Positions 1-8,578 of a DNA stretch of 43,060 nucleotides are shown here, piece by piece. Where the stretch lies: contig NZ_BJUA01000019.1 in NCBI RefSeq assembly GCF_007989825.1, positions 1 to 43,060 on the forward strand. The letters are read 5' to 3'. Positions within the stretch are counted from its first letter, which is position 1; every line of letters begins with the position of its first letter. This stretch comes from Cellulomonas persica. Lineage in GTDB: Bacteria > Actinomycetota > Actinomycetes > Actinomycetales > Cellulomonadaceae. Made by a program: the position numbers and the translations under genes. The notes beneath the pieces are model-generated. The model was given only the letters and a program-made list of their open reading frames with translations. It made no database searches and was not told where the DNA came from.

Positions 1-38
1 TAGCACCGGACGTCCGGCTCCCCCAGCGGCGGCCCGGG

Positions 39-677
39 TCAGCCCTGGGCGCTGACGAGCAGGTGCGCACCGGCGCGCGCCGCGGTGCGCGACTCGTCGT
101 ACAGCGCGGTCCGCAGGCGCTGGCTCACGGCCTGCTGCGTGATGCCCATCGCGGCGGCGACGTCCTCCTGACGCGCGTCGGGGCCCGCGGCCTCGAGCGC
201 GTCGACGGCCTCCCAGCCCGCGGCCGAGCGCCGCACCGCGATCGCGGCGACGAGGGTCAGCACCGCCTCCGTGTCCAGCCCGGCCTGGTGGTGCGCGCCG
301 CGCACGGACAGGGGCACCACCCGCTGCCGGCTCTTGGCGGCCTCGACCGCGTCACGCGCGAGCACGTAGGCGGGCCCGGAGCCCGCGCGGGCATTCGGGG
401 CAAGGGGCTCGTCGACAGGACCCGCCCCGATCCCGACGCTCCATCCCCCGTGCCGCAGGACCCACAGCGCGAGCTCGACGACGAGCGCGGCGTCCTCGAA
501 CAGCGCCTGCACCTCGTCGCCCACGGTGCGCTCGAACCCGCGCACGCACCCGGGAGCTCGCCGTGCGGTCGAGCCTGCGACGACGCCGGGCCACCGGGCC
601 TCGAACGCGTCGAGGAGCTGCGGCACCCGGTCCCCGTCCCGGCGGCTGGCGCGCTGGTCGATCGTCATGGCGAACAT
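39..677 (-). CDS. SatD-like family protein, putative DNA-binding regulator
   Basis: This 212-residue protein resembles the SatD family. The centre has a TVGDEVQ segment, then GIGAG, then a region rich in AR and AAK pairs (roughly residues 70-120). The C-terminal third holds a likely helix-turn-helix ending ITQQAVSQRLRTALYDE (about residues 175-195). Family members are small proteins often annotated as transcriptional regulators; the exact role is unknown. It is the last gene of the aroK-aroB-aroQ run but has its own promoter. The ATG at 677 sits six bases after a -10-like box, which suggests a leaderless message and supports this start. A second ATG three codons in (MTIDQ, base 668) is an alternative. 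The family call is by recalled motif only and no target can be inferred. Confidence 0.72.
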   Translation of the reverse strand: MFAMTIDQRASRRDGDRVPQLLDAFEARWPGVVAGSTARRAPGCVRGFERTVGDEVQALFEDAALVVELALWVLRHGGWSVGIGAGPVDEPLAPNARAGSGPAYVLARDAVEAAKSRQRVVPLSVRGAHHQAGLDTEAVLTLVAAIAVRRSAAGWEAVDALEAAGPDARQEDVAAAMGITQQAVSQRLRTALYDESRTAARAGAHLLVSAQG

Positions 678-683
678 GGCACC

Positions 684-727
684 ATGGTAGGGCCTTGTTC
701 CACGCCCAACAAGCGCAAAGGCTTGTT
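684..727 (-). promoter_or_regulatory. Promoter and inverted-repeat operator of the SatD-like gene
   Basis: Read on the minus strand there is TTGTTG (707-712), a 17-base spacer, TACCAT (684-689), and then six bases before the ATG at 677, so transcription would start at or beside the A of ATG. A perfect inverted repeat AACAAGC-N6-GCTTGTT (708-727) overlaps the -35 box, the usual place for a repressor site. A third GGAACAAG copy lies inside the spacer. Autoregulation by the SatD-like protein is an inference. Confidence 0.5.
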
Positions 728-732
728 CCGGG

Positions 733-1164
733 TCAGACGAGGGCGGAGAGCGCCAGCCGGTACGAGTCCACCCCGAAGCCCGCGACCGTCCCCGTGGCCA
801 CCGGGCCGATCACCGACAGGTGGCGGAACGACTCGCGCGCGTACGGGTTCGTGAGGTGCACCTCGACCAGCCGCAGGTGCGCCCCCGTGACCTGCGCCGC
901 AGCGTCCCGCAGGGCGTACGAGTAGTGCGTGAACGCCGCCGGGTTGAGCACGACGTCGAGGCGCGCGTCGACGGCCTCGTGCAGCCACCCGATCAGCTCC
1001 GACTCGTCGTCGGTCTGGCGGACGTCGGCGTCCAGCCCCAGCTCGGCCGCCCAGACCTTGACCGCATCCGTCAGGTCCGCCAACGTCGCCGAGCCGTAGA
1101 CCTCGGGTTCGCGGGTGCCCAACCTGGCCAGGTTCGGACCGTTGAGCACCAGCACACGTGTCAT
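733..1164 (-). CDS. aroQ: 3-dehydroquinate dehydratase, type II
   Basis: This enzyme dehydrates 3-dehydroquinate to 3-dehydroshikimate, the third step of the shikimate pathway, in the cytoplasm. The 143-residue product has the type II length and motifs: [18 protein letters not shown] at the N-terminus with the catalytic Tyr, [15 protein letters not shown] in the middle, [16 protein letters not shown] with the catalytic His, and [11 protein letters not shown] near the end. The usual NHEG segment reads TDDESE here and the usual THTS reads THYS. These are mild deviations near the active site and do not look inactivating. The ATG at 1164 begins exactly at the conserved [11 protein letters not shown]. 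It lies about 90 bases after aroB in the aroK-aroB-aroQ direction. Confidence 0.93.
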   Translation of the reverse strand: MTRVLVLNGPNLARLGTREPEVYGSATLADLTDAVKVWAAELGLDADVRQTDDESELIGWLHEAVDARLDVVLNPAAFTHYSYALRDAAAQVTGAHLRLVEVHLTNPYARESFRHLSVIGPVATGTVAGFGVDSYRLALSALV

Positions 1165-1257
1165 GGCGCCAGCGTAGTCAGCACGACCTCGCCCACCCGC
1201 GACCTGCCCACCGACACGCACGGGTCCGTCACGCGCCCGGCCGGGACCCGGGCGCCG

Positions 1258-2379
1258 CTACAGCGAGACGGCCGACGAGGTGACAGCGCCCTCGGCGATC
1301 TCGGCGTACGCCGCCGCGAGCAACGTCGGGTCGGGTCCCTCGAGGCGCACCGGCTTGCCGATGTCCTCGAGCACGACGAAGCGCAGCAGGTCCCCGCGCG
1401 TCTTCTTGTCGCGACGCATCGCGGTCAGCAGCCGCTCCCAGCGGTCGCCGCGGTAGGTCGTCGGCAGACCGAGCGACGTCAGGACCGCACGGTGGCGCGC
1501 GACGACGTCGTCGGACAGGCGCCCCGCGAGGCGCGCGAGCTCCGCCACGTAGACCATGCCGACCGACACCGCCGCGCCGTGCCGCCACTGGTAGCGCTCG
1601 ACGTGCTCGACCGCGTGGCCGAACGTGTGGCCGTAGTTGAGGATCTCGCGCAGGCCGGCCTCCTTCAGGTCCTCACCCACGACGCGTGCCTTCACGACCA
1701 CCGCGCGCTCGACCAGCTCCAGCAGGACCTCCGAGCGCGCCGCAGCGACCGGGTCCTTCAGGAGGTCCACGTTCCCCTCCACGAGCTCGAGGATCCGCGG
1801 GTCGGCGATGAAGCCCGCCTTGACGATCTCCGCGAGCCCGGCGACGAAGTCGAAGGGCTGCATGGACTCGAGCGCCGCGAGGTCGCACAGCACCGCCGCC
1901 GGGGGGTGGAACGCCCCGACGAGGTTCTTGCCCTCGGCCGTGTTGATGCCGGTCTTGCCGCCGACGGCCGCGTCGACCATCGCGAGCACCGTCGTCGGGA
2001 CCTGCACCACGCGGATCCCCCGCAGCCACGTCGCGGCGACGAAGCCGCCCAGGTCCGTCGTCGCGCCGCCGCCCACCGCGACGATCGCGTCGGACCGCGT
2101 GAAGTCCGCCTGACCCAGGACGCCCCACAGGAACGCGGCGACCTGCGCGGTCTTCGACTCCTCGGCATCGGGCACCTCGGCGCCGAACGTCTCGTAGCCG
2201 TGCGCCCGGAGGTCCTCGATGATGACGTCCGCTGTGGTCGCGAGCGCCGCGGGGTGCACGACGAGCACGCGCCGGACCGCCTCCCCCAGCGTCGCCGGCA
2301 GCTCCGCGAGCAGGTTCCGGCCGATCACCACGTCGTACGGGCGCTCCCCCGTGACCGTGACTCGTCGCACGTCGCTCAC
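1258..2379 (-). CDS. aroB: 3-dehydroquinate synthase
   Basis: AroB converts DAHP to 3-dehydroquinate, the second shikimate step, using NAD and a metal. The 373-residue product carries the family landmarks: VGGGATTDLGGFVAATWLRG (NAD/substrate region), KTGINTAEGKNLVG, FHPPAAV, the metal-ligand segment EIVKAGFI, and NYGHTFGHAVEH. The start is taken as GTG at 2379 (VSDVRRVTVTGERPYDV). It overlaps the aroK stop by four bases (GTGA), which implies translational coupling. The frame is open further upstream, but that stretch lies inside aroK and is low-complexity. Confidence 0.95.
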   Translation of the reverse strand: MSDVRRVTVTGERPYDVVIGRNLLAELPATLGEAVRRVLVVHPAALATTADVIIEDLRAHGYETFGAEVPDAEESKTAQVAAFLWGVLGQADFTRSDAIVAVGGGATTDLGGFVAATWLRGIRVVQVPTTVLAMVDAAVGGKTGINTAEGKNLVGAFHPPAAVLCDLAALESMQPFDFVAGLAEIVKAGFIADPRILELVEGNVDLLKDPVAAARSEVLLELVERAVVVKARVVGEDLKEAGLREILNYGHTFGHAVEHVERYQWRHGAAVSVGMVYVAELARLAGRLSDDVVARHRAVLTSLGLPTTYRGDRWERLLTAMRRDKKTRGDLLRFVVLEDIGKPVRLEGPDPTLLAAAYAEIAEGAVTSSAVSL

Positions 2380-2978
2380 ACGTCCCCCTCGTCCGTCGGT
2401 GCCGGTGCCTGCGCCGGCTCGCCCGTCGCGCGCGCCGTCCGCAGCGCCGCCAGCTCCACCTCGATTGCCTCCGCCACGTCGGCGGGGCGCAGCCCGTCCG
2501 TGAGGACCCGCACCGTGCTCACCCGCTCGTAGACCGGGCGCCGGGCCTCCATGAGCGCCTGCCACTGCGCGCGCGGGTTGCCGAGCAGCAGCGGCCGTGA
2601 CTGGTTGAAGCCCACGCGCGGCGCGGCGTGCGTGAGCGTCACGTCGAGGAACACCACGACGCCACCCGAGGCCACGTAATCCGCGAGGACGCGCTGCGTG
2701 CCCGCGTCGAGCACGGCGCCCCCGCCCAGCGCGAGCACCCCGTCGTGCTCGGCCACGGCCGCGGCGACCGCGTCGCGCTCGAGCGCGCGGAACGCCGGCT
2801 CGCCCTCGTCGAAGAAGATCTCCGGGATGGTCCTGCCTGCACGCGCCTCGACGTCACCGTCCGTGTCCCGCAGCGCGAGGTGCCACCGCTCGGCCAGCGC
2901 CGCGCCGACCGTGGACTTGCCGGAACCCGGCGGTCCGACGAGGACGATGCGGGGTCCGGGGCGGTCGGTGGAGGGCAC
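2376..2978 (-). CDS. aroK: Shikimate kinase
   Basis: AroK phosphorylates shikimate to shikimate-3-phosphate with ATP. The 200-residue protein has a Walker A motif GPPGSGKST near residues 15-23, the shikimate-contacting DTD (in LRDTDGDVE), an IPEIFFDEGEPAFRALE segment and the GGGAV loop, all typical of the family. The GTG at 2978 (VPSTDRPGPRIVLVG) is chosen because it starts just before the first beta strand; no strong ribosome site is visible. The C-terminal tail (residues about 170-200) is Ala/Pro-rich. It is first in the aroK-aroB-aroQ group. The partner aroC lies 4.3 kb away, beyond the Fn3 gene. Confidence 0.92.
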   Translation of the reverse strand: MPSTDRPGPRIVLVGPPGSGKSTVGAALAERWHLALRDTDGDVEARAGRTIPEIFFDEGEPAFRALERDAVAAAVAEHDGVLALGGGAVLDAGTQRVLADYVASGGVVVFLDVTLTHAAPRVGFNQSRPLLLGNPRAQWQALMEARRPVYERVSTVRVLTDGLRPADVAEAIEVELAALRTARATGEPAQAPAPTDEGDV

Positions 2979-3146
2979 GGGCGGGAGCCTAGTCCAGCCA
3001 CGACCCGCATCCCGATGGTGTCCGTGCCTGCCTGCGCGACTCACGCTTGACCTGGGCGGACGCCACGTGCGGGACGACGACTCAGCCTCCTGCGCCGTCC
3101 GGTGTGGGCCGTTCGGGTCCTTCTTGCCCCAATTCCTGGATCCGGT

Positions 3147-3175
3147 CTCAACTCGACGCGGCCAGATGCCGAGTA
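3147..3175 (+). promoter_or_regulatory. Sigma-28 (FliA/WhiG)-type promoter of the Fn3 gene
   Basis: CTCAAC (3147-3152), exactly 15 bases, then GCCGAGTA (3168-3175). The arrangement matches four sites in the pilus locus in both sequence and spacing. Transcription would begin near 3182, giving a leader of about 30 bases before the GTG at 3211. A perfect 6-bp inverted repeat, GCCGAC-N6-GTCGGC (3176-3193), lies across the predicted start point and could be a leader hairpin or an operator. The rest of the aroK-Fn3 spacer (2979-3146) shows no gene. Confidence 0.7.
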
Positions 3176-3210
3176 GCCGACTGACTCGTCGGCCCTAACC
3201 CGGAGGAACC

Positions 3211-6200
3211 GTGCTGCGTCGCACGCTCGCCGTCCTCGTCTCCACCACCCTGATCGTCTCGGCGGTGGCCGCCACCGCCCCCGCCGCGACCGCCGCACCC
3301 GAGGCGCCTGCCACGTCCTCCACCGCGGTCGACCAGGACGGCGACATCACGCTCACCTGGGCACCCGCGGACGGCGCGAGCGCCTACTCGCTGCAGGTCG
3401 CGACCGACCCGAGCTTCGTCTCGGGCTCGATCCTGACGACGGTGGCGACGTACAACGTCAGCTGGGTGATTCCCACGTCGTGGAGCACCACCGAGGACCG
3501 CACGCTCTACTGGCGGGTCGCGTCGTACGGCACCGGCACCACGAGCTCCACGCTCGGCGCGTACTCCGCGCCGACGCAGCTCGACATCACGGCGGGAGCC
3601 GTGCCGACGCTCCTCGGACCCGGCAGCGCCACCGGCGGCGTCGTGACCTACCCCGACCCGGTGGTCTTCTCCTGGGAGCCCGTCGCAGGGGCCCAGCTCT
3701 ACCGGCTGCAGTACGCCTCCGACGCAGGCTTCACGACGGACCTCAAGACGTACACGACGACGGGGACGACCTACACACCCGCGACGCCGCTCGCACGTGA
3801 GTCGGGAGGCTTCCCGATCACGTGGCACTGGCGCGTGCAGGCGGTCCTCTACACCGGAGTCACGGCCGGGACGACCGGTCCGTACTCGCAGCCGTGGGAG
3901 TTCCGAGTCGAGTGGCCCGCGTCCGCCTCGCAGCCGACCCTCACGTCGCCCGCGAACTGGGTCGCCGGAGCCCCCGGCGTCTCGGACGTCAAGCTCACGT
4001 GGACGCCCGTCGCCGGGGCCTCGAGGTACGAGGTCGTGATCGGGACGTCGCGCAGCGACGACGGCACGAGCGTCACGAGCCGGATCCAGGAGGCGAGCGG
4101 CACGACGCCCTTCACCACGTGGGTGCCGACGATCGCGTTCGCCGACCGCAACTTCTTCTGGCAGGTCATCCCGTACGACCTGGCCGGCAACCCCGGGACG
4201 GCATCGGAGGTCCGGCAGTTCCGCAAGCTCTGGGGCGGCCAGACCGGCCCGCAGACGGCGCCCGCCGCCGACGCGACGTACCCTGCGCCGCTCGTCGGCG
4301 GACCGCAGTACGCGCCCACGCCGGTGTCGATCGACGACTTCGAGCTCTCGTGGGACCCGGTGCCCCGCGCGACCCTGTACGAGGTGCAGGTCGTGCCGCA
4401 CAACGGCGACCCGCGGCTGACCTGCCGCACCGCGTCGACCTCGGCCACGATCGTCGGGTACGTCGCTGCGGGAGCCGGCACGCCCGGTGCGCTCGTCGGC
4501 CAGAGCCAGTGCCTCTGGAACGGCGATGCCGCCAAGCGGATCGCCCCGGGCAGGACATACACGTGGCGTGTGCGGGCGATCGACTACTCGGGCAAGGACA
4601 CGACCGCGCTCAGCGCGTCGACGAACCCGGTCGGCACGCTCGTCAGCGCGTGGTCCGACCCCGAGGAGAGCGGGGCGAGCGACCGGGAGCGCTGGATCGA
4701 GGTCACCTCACCCCGGGACACGAGCGCGCTCGACGTCGAGCCGGACACCACCGCCTGGGCCACCGGCACCGCCGTCGCCGGCCAGCCGTCCCCGACCTTC
4801 TCGTGGAACACCGCCCGGTACTGGAAGAAGGTCGGCGGGACGGATACCGACCCGGAGCTGGAGCTGACGCCCGTCGACGGGTACGAGGTCACGGTCGCGC
4901 TCAACCCCGACATGACGAACCCCGTCTCGGTGACGCGCACGCCGTCGACGCGTCTGCGGATCAACGGCGTCTTCGGCGACAACGAGACGGGCATGCCGTA
5001 CTACTGGCAGGTCCGTCCCTTCTGGACGCAGAACTGGACGGCGGTCACGTACACCGCGCTGGGATCCGCGACGAAGCCGAGCTGGACGAAGACCAGCACG
5101 GCCACGTCGTTCTTCGACGACGAGACGACGCGCACCGTGAGCGCCGACGGCACGATCGTCTTCGCGTGGCGCCCCCAGGCCGACACCGCGCCCGCGGACG
5201 GCGGCTCACGTGGGTACCAGGTGACGCTCACCACGAGCGGCGGCACCCTCGTCGGGACCCAGAAGATCGAGTACCCGTACTTCGTCGCGGTCAACCCGAA
5301 GACCGAGCAGCCCCTCGCGCCCGGTTCCTACAAGCTGACGGTCGCGCCGCTCGACGCGAACGGTTCGCCCGGGCGTCCCAGCAGGACGATCGAGTTCAGC
5401 ACCGCGACGCCCGCCCCCCACACGCCGACGAGCCGGACGACCGCGGCGGGCGCCACGCTGTCCTGGCAGACGAGCGCGACGGCGTCCCGGTACGAGGTCC
5501 AGTACTGGGCTGCGGCGGGCAGCGAGATCACGGTCTCGAAGCTCGGTACGGAGTCGCTCGCCCAGGGTGCGCTCTCCCTGACCGACCTCTCGGCCGGGAC
5601 GTACGGCTGGCGCGTCCGCTCGATCGACACCGCCGGCAACGCGTCGCCCTGGAGCACGGGTGCGACGTTCGCCGTCGGGGAGCGTCGGCCGACCCTGCGC
5701 ACGCCCGTCGACGACGTGCTGACCACCTCGACGCGCGTGCTCGACTGGGCGCCGGTCGAGGGTGCGTCGCGCTACCTCGTGCAGGTCGCGACCACCTCGG
5801 GCGGTCTGGCGAGCGCCGCGGTCGTCGAGACGATCGCGAGCGCGTACGCCCCGACGACGGTCGCGTCGTACGGGACGACCTACTACTGGCGGGTGCGGGC
5901 CGTCGGCGAGAAGTACGGGAGCGCCTCGCGCCCGGTCCTCGGCGAGTCCACGGAAGGCCGGTACTTCACCCGCACGGCACCTGCCGCTCCGGCGACGACG
6001 ACGCCGACGCTGAGCACCGGCGGGCTGACGTACGCGTGGACGCCCCTGACGGGCGCCGCGGCGGGTTCGGACGACACCGTCGAGTACGTCGTGCGCTACC
6101 GCGTGAAGCAGACGCCCGAGGCGACGTGGACGTACCTGGACGCCATCACCGGCTCGAACGTGGCGGTCAGCGGGCTCGCGTCGAGCACGACCTACCAGTT

Positions 6201-7134
6201 CGAGGTCGCGGGGCGCACGAGCGAGGGCCAGGGGCCCTGGTCCAGGACCAGCGAGAAGACGACGGCCTCGGTGCCGTCGGCACCCGCGACTCTCACGCTC
6301 ACGTCCAAGCTGCGTTCGCTGGACGTCGCCTGGGCGAAGCCCGTGACGTCGGGTGCCTCGCTCACCGCGATCACGCTGCGCTACCGCCTGACCACCTCGT
6401 CGACGTGGACGACGGTCGCACTGCCGGCCTCCGCCACGAAGTACACGATCACCGGCCTGTCCGCGCTCAAGAAGTACCGGGTCGAGGTCGCGGGCCAGAA
6501 CGTCGTCGGTACCGGCCTGCCGGCGACCGGGGAGCAGGTGGCGCTCGGCACCGCGAGTGCTCCTCGCTCGCTCGCGGCCAAGTCCGGTGACCGCAAGGTC
6601 ACGCTCACCTGGAGCGCCCCGAGCTCTCTCGGTGGAGACCTGCTCAGCGAGTACGTCGTGCAGATGCGCTCCTACTCGGCCACGACGAAGACGTGGTCCG
6701 CCTGGGTCACGAAGACGACGACGCCGTCGCGATCGGCCACGATCTCCTCGCTCGTCAACGGTGCGAAGTACCAGTTCCGGGTGCTCGCTCGCACGCTCGT
6801 GGCGAAGGACGGCACGGCCTCCTCCGCCGTCTCGGTGGTTCCCGCCGGCAAGCCGCTGGCGCCCACCGGCGTGAGCGCACTGGCGACGGGCTCCAGCAGG
6901 ATCAAGGTGAGCTGGGCCAAGGCCAACGCGAACGGCTCGACGATCTCCGGCTACACGGTGCAGTACTCGACGAACGGCACGACGTGGAGGTCGCTCAAGA
7001 CCACGACGGCGAGCACGACGAGCTGGACCTGGTCGAGCGCCACGAGGGGCAAGACGTACTACTTCCGCGTCATCGCCAAGAGTAACCTCGGCAACAGCCC
7101 GGCGAGCTCGAAGGTGCGCGTCGTCGCCCGCTGA
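3211..7134 (+). CDS. Large secreted protein of about 12 fibronectin type III-like modules
   Basis: The 1307-residue protein starts with a Sec-type signal peptide (MLRRTLAVLVSTTLIVSAVA...ATAAPEAP, cleavage near residue 30). The rest is a chain of Fn3-like beta-sandwich modules. The hallmark Trp of each first strand (LTW, FSW, LSW, LDW or YAW type) is at about residues 50, 155, 264, 381, 532, 653, 752, 846, 943, 1041, 1134 and 1235, usually followed by a Y-x-V-Q strand and a late Y-x-W-R-V-R strand. The last four modules (from about 930) look like canonical Fn3 domains. No catalytic domain, LPxTG motif, C-terminal helix or SLH domain is visible, so it is probably released or loosely wall-bound. 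The GTG start follows GGAGGA at a good distance. Its promoter matches those of the pilus genes, so an adhesive or matrix role tied to pili is a reasonable inference. Base composition resembles its neighbours. Confidence 0.88.
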   Translation: MLRRTLAVLVSTTLIVSAVAATAPAATAAPEAPATSSTAVDQDGDITLTWAPADGASAYSLQVATDPSFVSGSILTTVATYNVSWVIPTSWSTTEDRTLYWRVASYGTGTTSSTLGAYSAPTQLDITAGAVPTLLGPGSATGGVVTYPDPVVFSWEPVAGAQLYRLQYASDAGFTTDLKTYTTTGTTYTPATPLARESGGFPITWHWRVQAVLYTGVTAGTTGPYSQPWEFRVEWPASASQPTLTSPANWVAGAPGVSDVKLTWTPVAGASRYEVVIGTSRSDDGTSVTSRIQEASGTTPFTTWVPTIAFADRNFFWQVIPYDLAGNPGTASEVRQFRKLWGGQTGPQTAPAADATYPAPLVGGPQYAPTPVSIDDFELSWDPVPRATLYEVQVVPHNGDPRLTCRTASTSATIVGYVAAGAGTPGALVGQSQCLWNGDAAKRIAPGRTYTWRVRAIDYSGKDTTALSASTNPVGTLVSAWSDPEESGASDRERWIEVTSPRDTSALDVEPDTTAWATGTAVAGQPSPTFSWNTARYWKKVGGTDTDPELELTPVDGYEVTVALNPDMTNPVSVTRTPSTRLRINGVFGDNETGMPYYWQVRPFWTQNWTAVTYTALGSATKPSWTKTSTATSFFDDETTRTVSADGTIVFAWRPQADTAPADGGSRGYQVTLTTSGGTLVGTQKIEYPYFVAVNPKTEQPLAPGSYKLTVAPLDANGSPGRPSRTIEFSTATPAPHTPTSRTTAAGATLSWQTSATASRYEVQYWAAAGSEITVSKLGTESLAQGALSLTDLSAGTYGWRVRSIDTAGNASPWSTGATFAVGERRPTLRTPVDDVLTTSTRVLDWAPVEGASRYLVQVATTSGGLASAAVVETIASAYAPTTVASYGTTYYWRVRAVGEKYGSASRPVLGESTEGRYFTRTAPAAPATTTPTLSTGGLTYAWTPLTGAAAGSDDTVEYVVRYRVKQTPEATWTYLDAITGSNVAVSGLASSTTYQFEVAGRTSEGQGPWSRTSEKTTASVPSAPATLTLTSKLRSLDVAWAKPVTSGASLTAITLRYRLTTSSTWTTVALPASATKYTITGLSALKKYRVEVAGQNVVGTGLPATGEQVALGTASAPRSLAAKSGDRKVTLTWSAPSSLGGDLLSEYVVQMRSYSATTKTWSAWVTKTTTPSRSATISSLVNGAKYQFRVLARTLVAKDGTASSAVSVVPAGKPLAPTGVSALATGSSRIKVSWAKANANGSTISGYTVQYSTNGTTWRSLKTTTASTTSWTWSSATRGKTYYFRVIAKSNLGNSPASSKVRVVAR

Positions 7135-7158
7135 CCCGCGCCCGGCGACAGACGTCCG

Positions 7159-7203
7159 ACGACGAAGGTCCGGCACCCCTCGGGGTGACCGGACCTTCGT
7201 CGT
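7159..7203. terminator. Bidirectional hairpin terminator between the Fn3 gene and aroC
   Basis: A 15-bp perfect stem (7159-7173 with 7189-7203, ACGACGAAGGTCCGG and its complement) encloses a second small stem CACCC/GGGTG. It lies in the convergent gap 25 bases after the Fn3 stop and 47 bases beyond the aroC stop, so it can serve both transcripts. Confidence 0.85.
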
Positions 7204-7249
7204 TCAGGAGCGCGCGCCGTGCCGTGCGGGCCGGCGCCGCCGCCGGGGC

Positions 7250-8437
7250 TCAGCGCAGCAGCTCGGGGATCGCGTCGAGGTACGCCTCGAGGTTGCGCCG
7301 CACCTCGCCCACCGAGTCCCCTCCGGTCTTCTCCAGCAGCGCGTCCGCGAGGACGAGCGCCACCATCGCCTCGGCGACGACCGCCGCCGGCGGGACCGCG
7401 CACACGTCCGAGCGCTGGTGCTGCGCGGTGGCCGGCTCGCCCGTGCTCGTGTCGATCGTCGCGAGCGCGCGCGGGACCGTCGAGATGGGCTTCATCGCGG
7501 CACGCACGCGCAGGACCTCGCCGTTCGTCATGCCGCCCTCGAGGCCGCCCGCGCGGTTGGACCGGCGCTGCACGCGGCCGTCGAGGCGGTCGATCTCGTC
7601 GTGCGCCTGCGAACCGCGGCGTGCCGCGGTGCGGAAGCCGTCACCGACCTCGACGCCCTTGATCGCCTGGATGCCCATGAGCGCGCCGGCAAGGCGCGAG
7701 TCGAGCCGCCGGTCGCCGTGCACGTGCGAGCCGAGCCCGGACGGCACGCCGTACGCGAGCACCTCGACGACGCCGCCGAGCGTGTCGCCGTCCTTGTGGC
7801 ACTCGTCGATCTCGGCCACCATCGCCGCCGACGAGTCCGCGTCGAAGCACCGCACCGGGTCGGCGTCGAGGGCCGCGACGTCGTCCGGCGTCGGGAGCTC
7901 GGCGTCGTCGGGGACCGCGACGGGCCCGATGCCGACGACGTGCGAGACGAGCCGGATGCCCGCCGCCTGCTCGAGCAGCTTCGCGGCCACGACCCCGAGC
8001 GCGACGCGCGTCGCGGTCTCGCGAGCCGATGCGCGCTCGAGCACGGGACGGGCGTCGTCGAACGCGTACTTGCGCATCCCGACGAGGTCGGCGTGGCCCG
8101 GGCGGGGCCGCGTCAAGGGGGCGTTGCGGGCGCGCTGCAGGACCGCCGGGTCGTCCACGGGATCCGCGGACATGACGTCGACCCACTTGGGCCACTCGGT
8201 GTTGCCCACCTCGATCGCGACCGGACCTCCCTGGGTCAGGCCGTGCCGGACGCCGCCGAGCAGCCGCACCTCGTCCTGCTCGAACTTCATCCGTGCGCCC
8301 CGGCCGTAGCCGAGGCGGCGACGCGCCAGGGCGTCCTGGACGTCCTGGGTACGCACCTCGACCCCCGCGGGCACGCCCTCGAGGATCCCGACCAGTGCGG
8401 GGCCGTGAGACTCCCCCGCCGTCAACCAGCGCAGCAT
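7250..8437 (-). CDS. aroC: Chorismate synthase
   Basis: AroC makes chorismate from EPSP by 1,4-elimination with reduced FMN, the last shikimate step. The 395-residue length fits the family. The N-terminus [21 protein letters not shown] is diagnostic. Further conserved blocks are [16 protein letters not shown], the [11 protein letters not shown] loop, and [20 protein letters not shown] near the end. The ATG at 8437 has AAGGATGA upstream. The gene sits downstream of pilO, separated by a terminator, and upstream of aroK-aroB-aroQ in transcription order, but the plus-strand Fn3 gene lies in between, so the aro genes here cannot form one operon. Confidence 0.96.
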   Translation of the reverse strand: MLRWLTAGESHGPALVGILEGVPAGVEVRTQDVQDALARRRLGYGRGARMKFEQDEVRLLGGVRHGLTQGGPVAIEVGNTEWPKWVDVMSADPVDDPAVLQRARNAPLTRPRPGHADLVGMRKYAFDDARPVLERASARETATRVALGVVAAKLLEQAAGIRLVSHVVGIGPVAVPDDAELPTPDDVAALDADPVRCFDADSSAAMVAEIDECHKDGDTLGGVVEVLAYGVPSGLGSHVHGDRRLDSRLAGALMGIQAIKGVEVGDGFRTAARRGSQAHDEIDRLDGRVQRRSNRAGGLEGGMTNGEVLRVRAAMKPISTVPRALATIDTSTGEPATAQHQRSDVCAVPPAAVVAEAMVALVLADALLEKTGGDSVGEVRRNLEAYLDAIPELLR

Positions 8438-8521
8438 GCGGTCATCCTTCCATGCAGGTGCCGGCCACTCGTCCGTCGTCTGCGACGTGGACGCGCCGTC
8501 CGGCCGGGCCCCTCACGCGAC

Positions 8522-8553
8522 CCAGGGCCGCCCCGCACGCGGGACGGCCCTGG
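8522..8553 (-). terminator. Terminator after pilO
   Basis: A 14-bp stem (8522-8535 with 8540-8553; 13 Watson-Crick pairs and one G-T on the transcript) with a 4-base loop lies 25 bases past the pilO stop. It closes the pilMNO transcript before aroC. Confidence 0.8.
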
Positions 8554-8578
8554 TCGGCCTGACGGGTGGCTGCCGTCC

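Noticed and set aside
2979..3210. A riboswitch (c-di-GMP or c-di-AMP type) in the leader of the Fn3 gene
   Set aside because: The predicted leader is only about 30 bases after the promoter, too short, and no conserved riboswitch core was recognised.
3211..7134. The Fn3 gene as a recent foreign acquisition
   Set aside because: Its GC content and codon choice look like those of the neighbours, and no direct repeats, integrase or transposase genes flank it. It may still have been inserted long ago.
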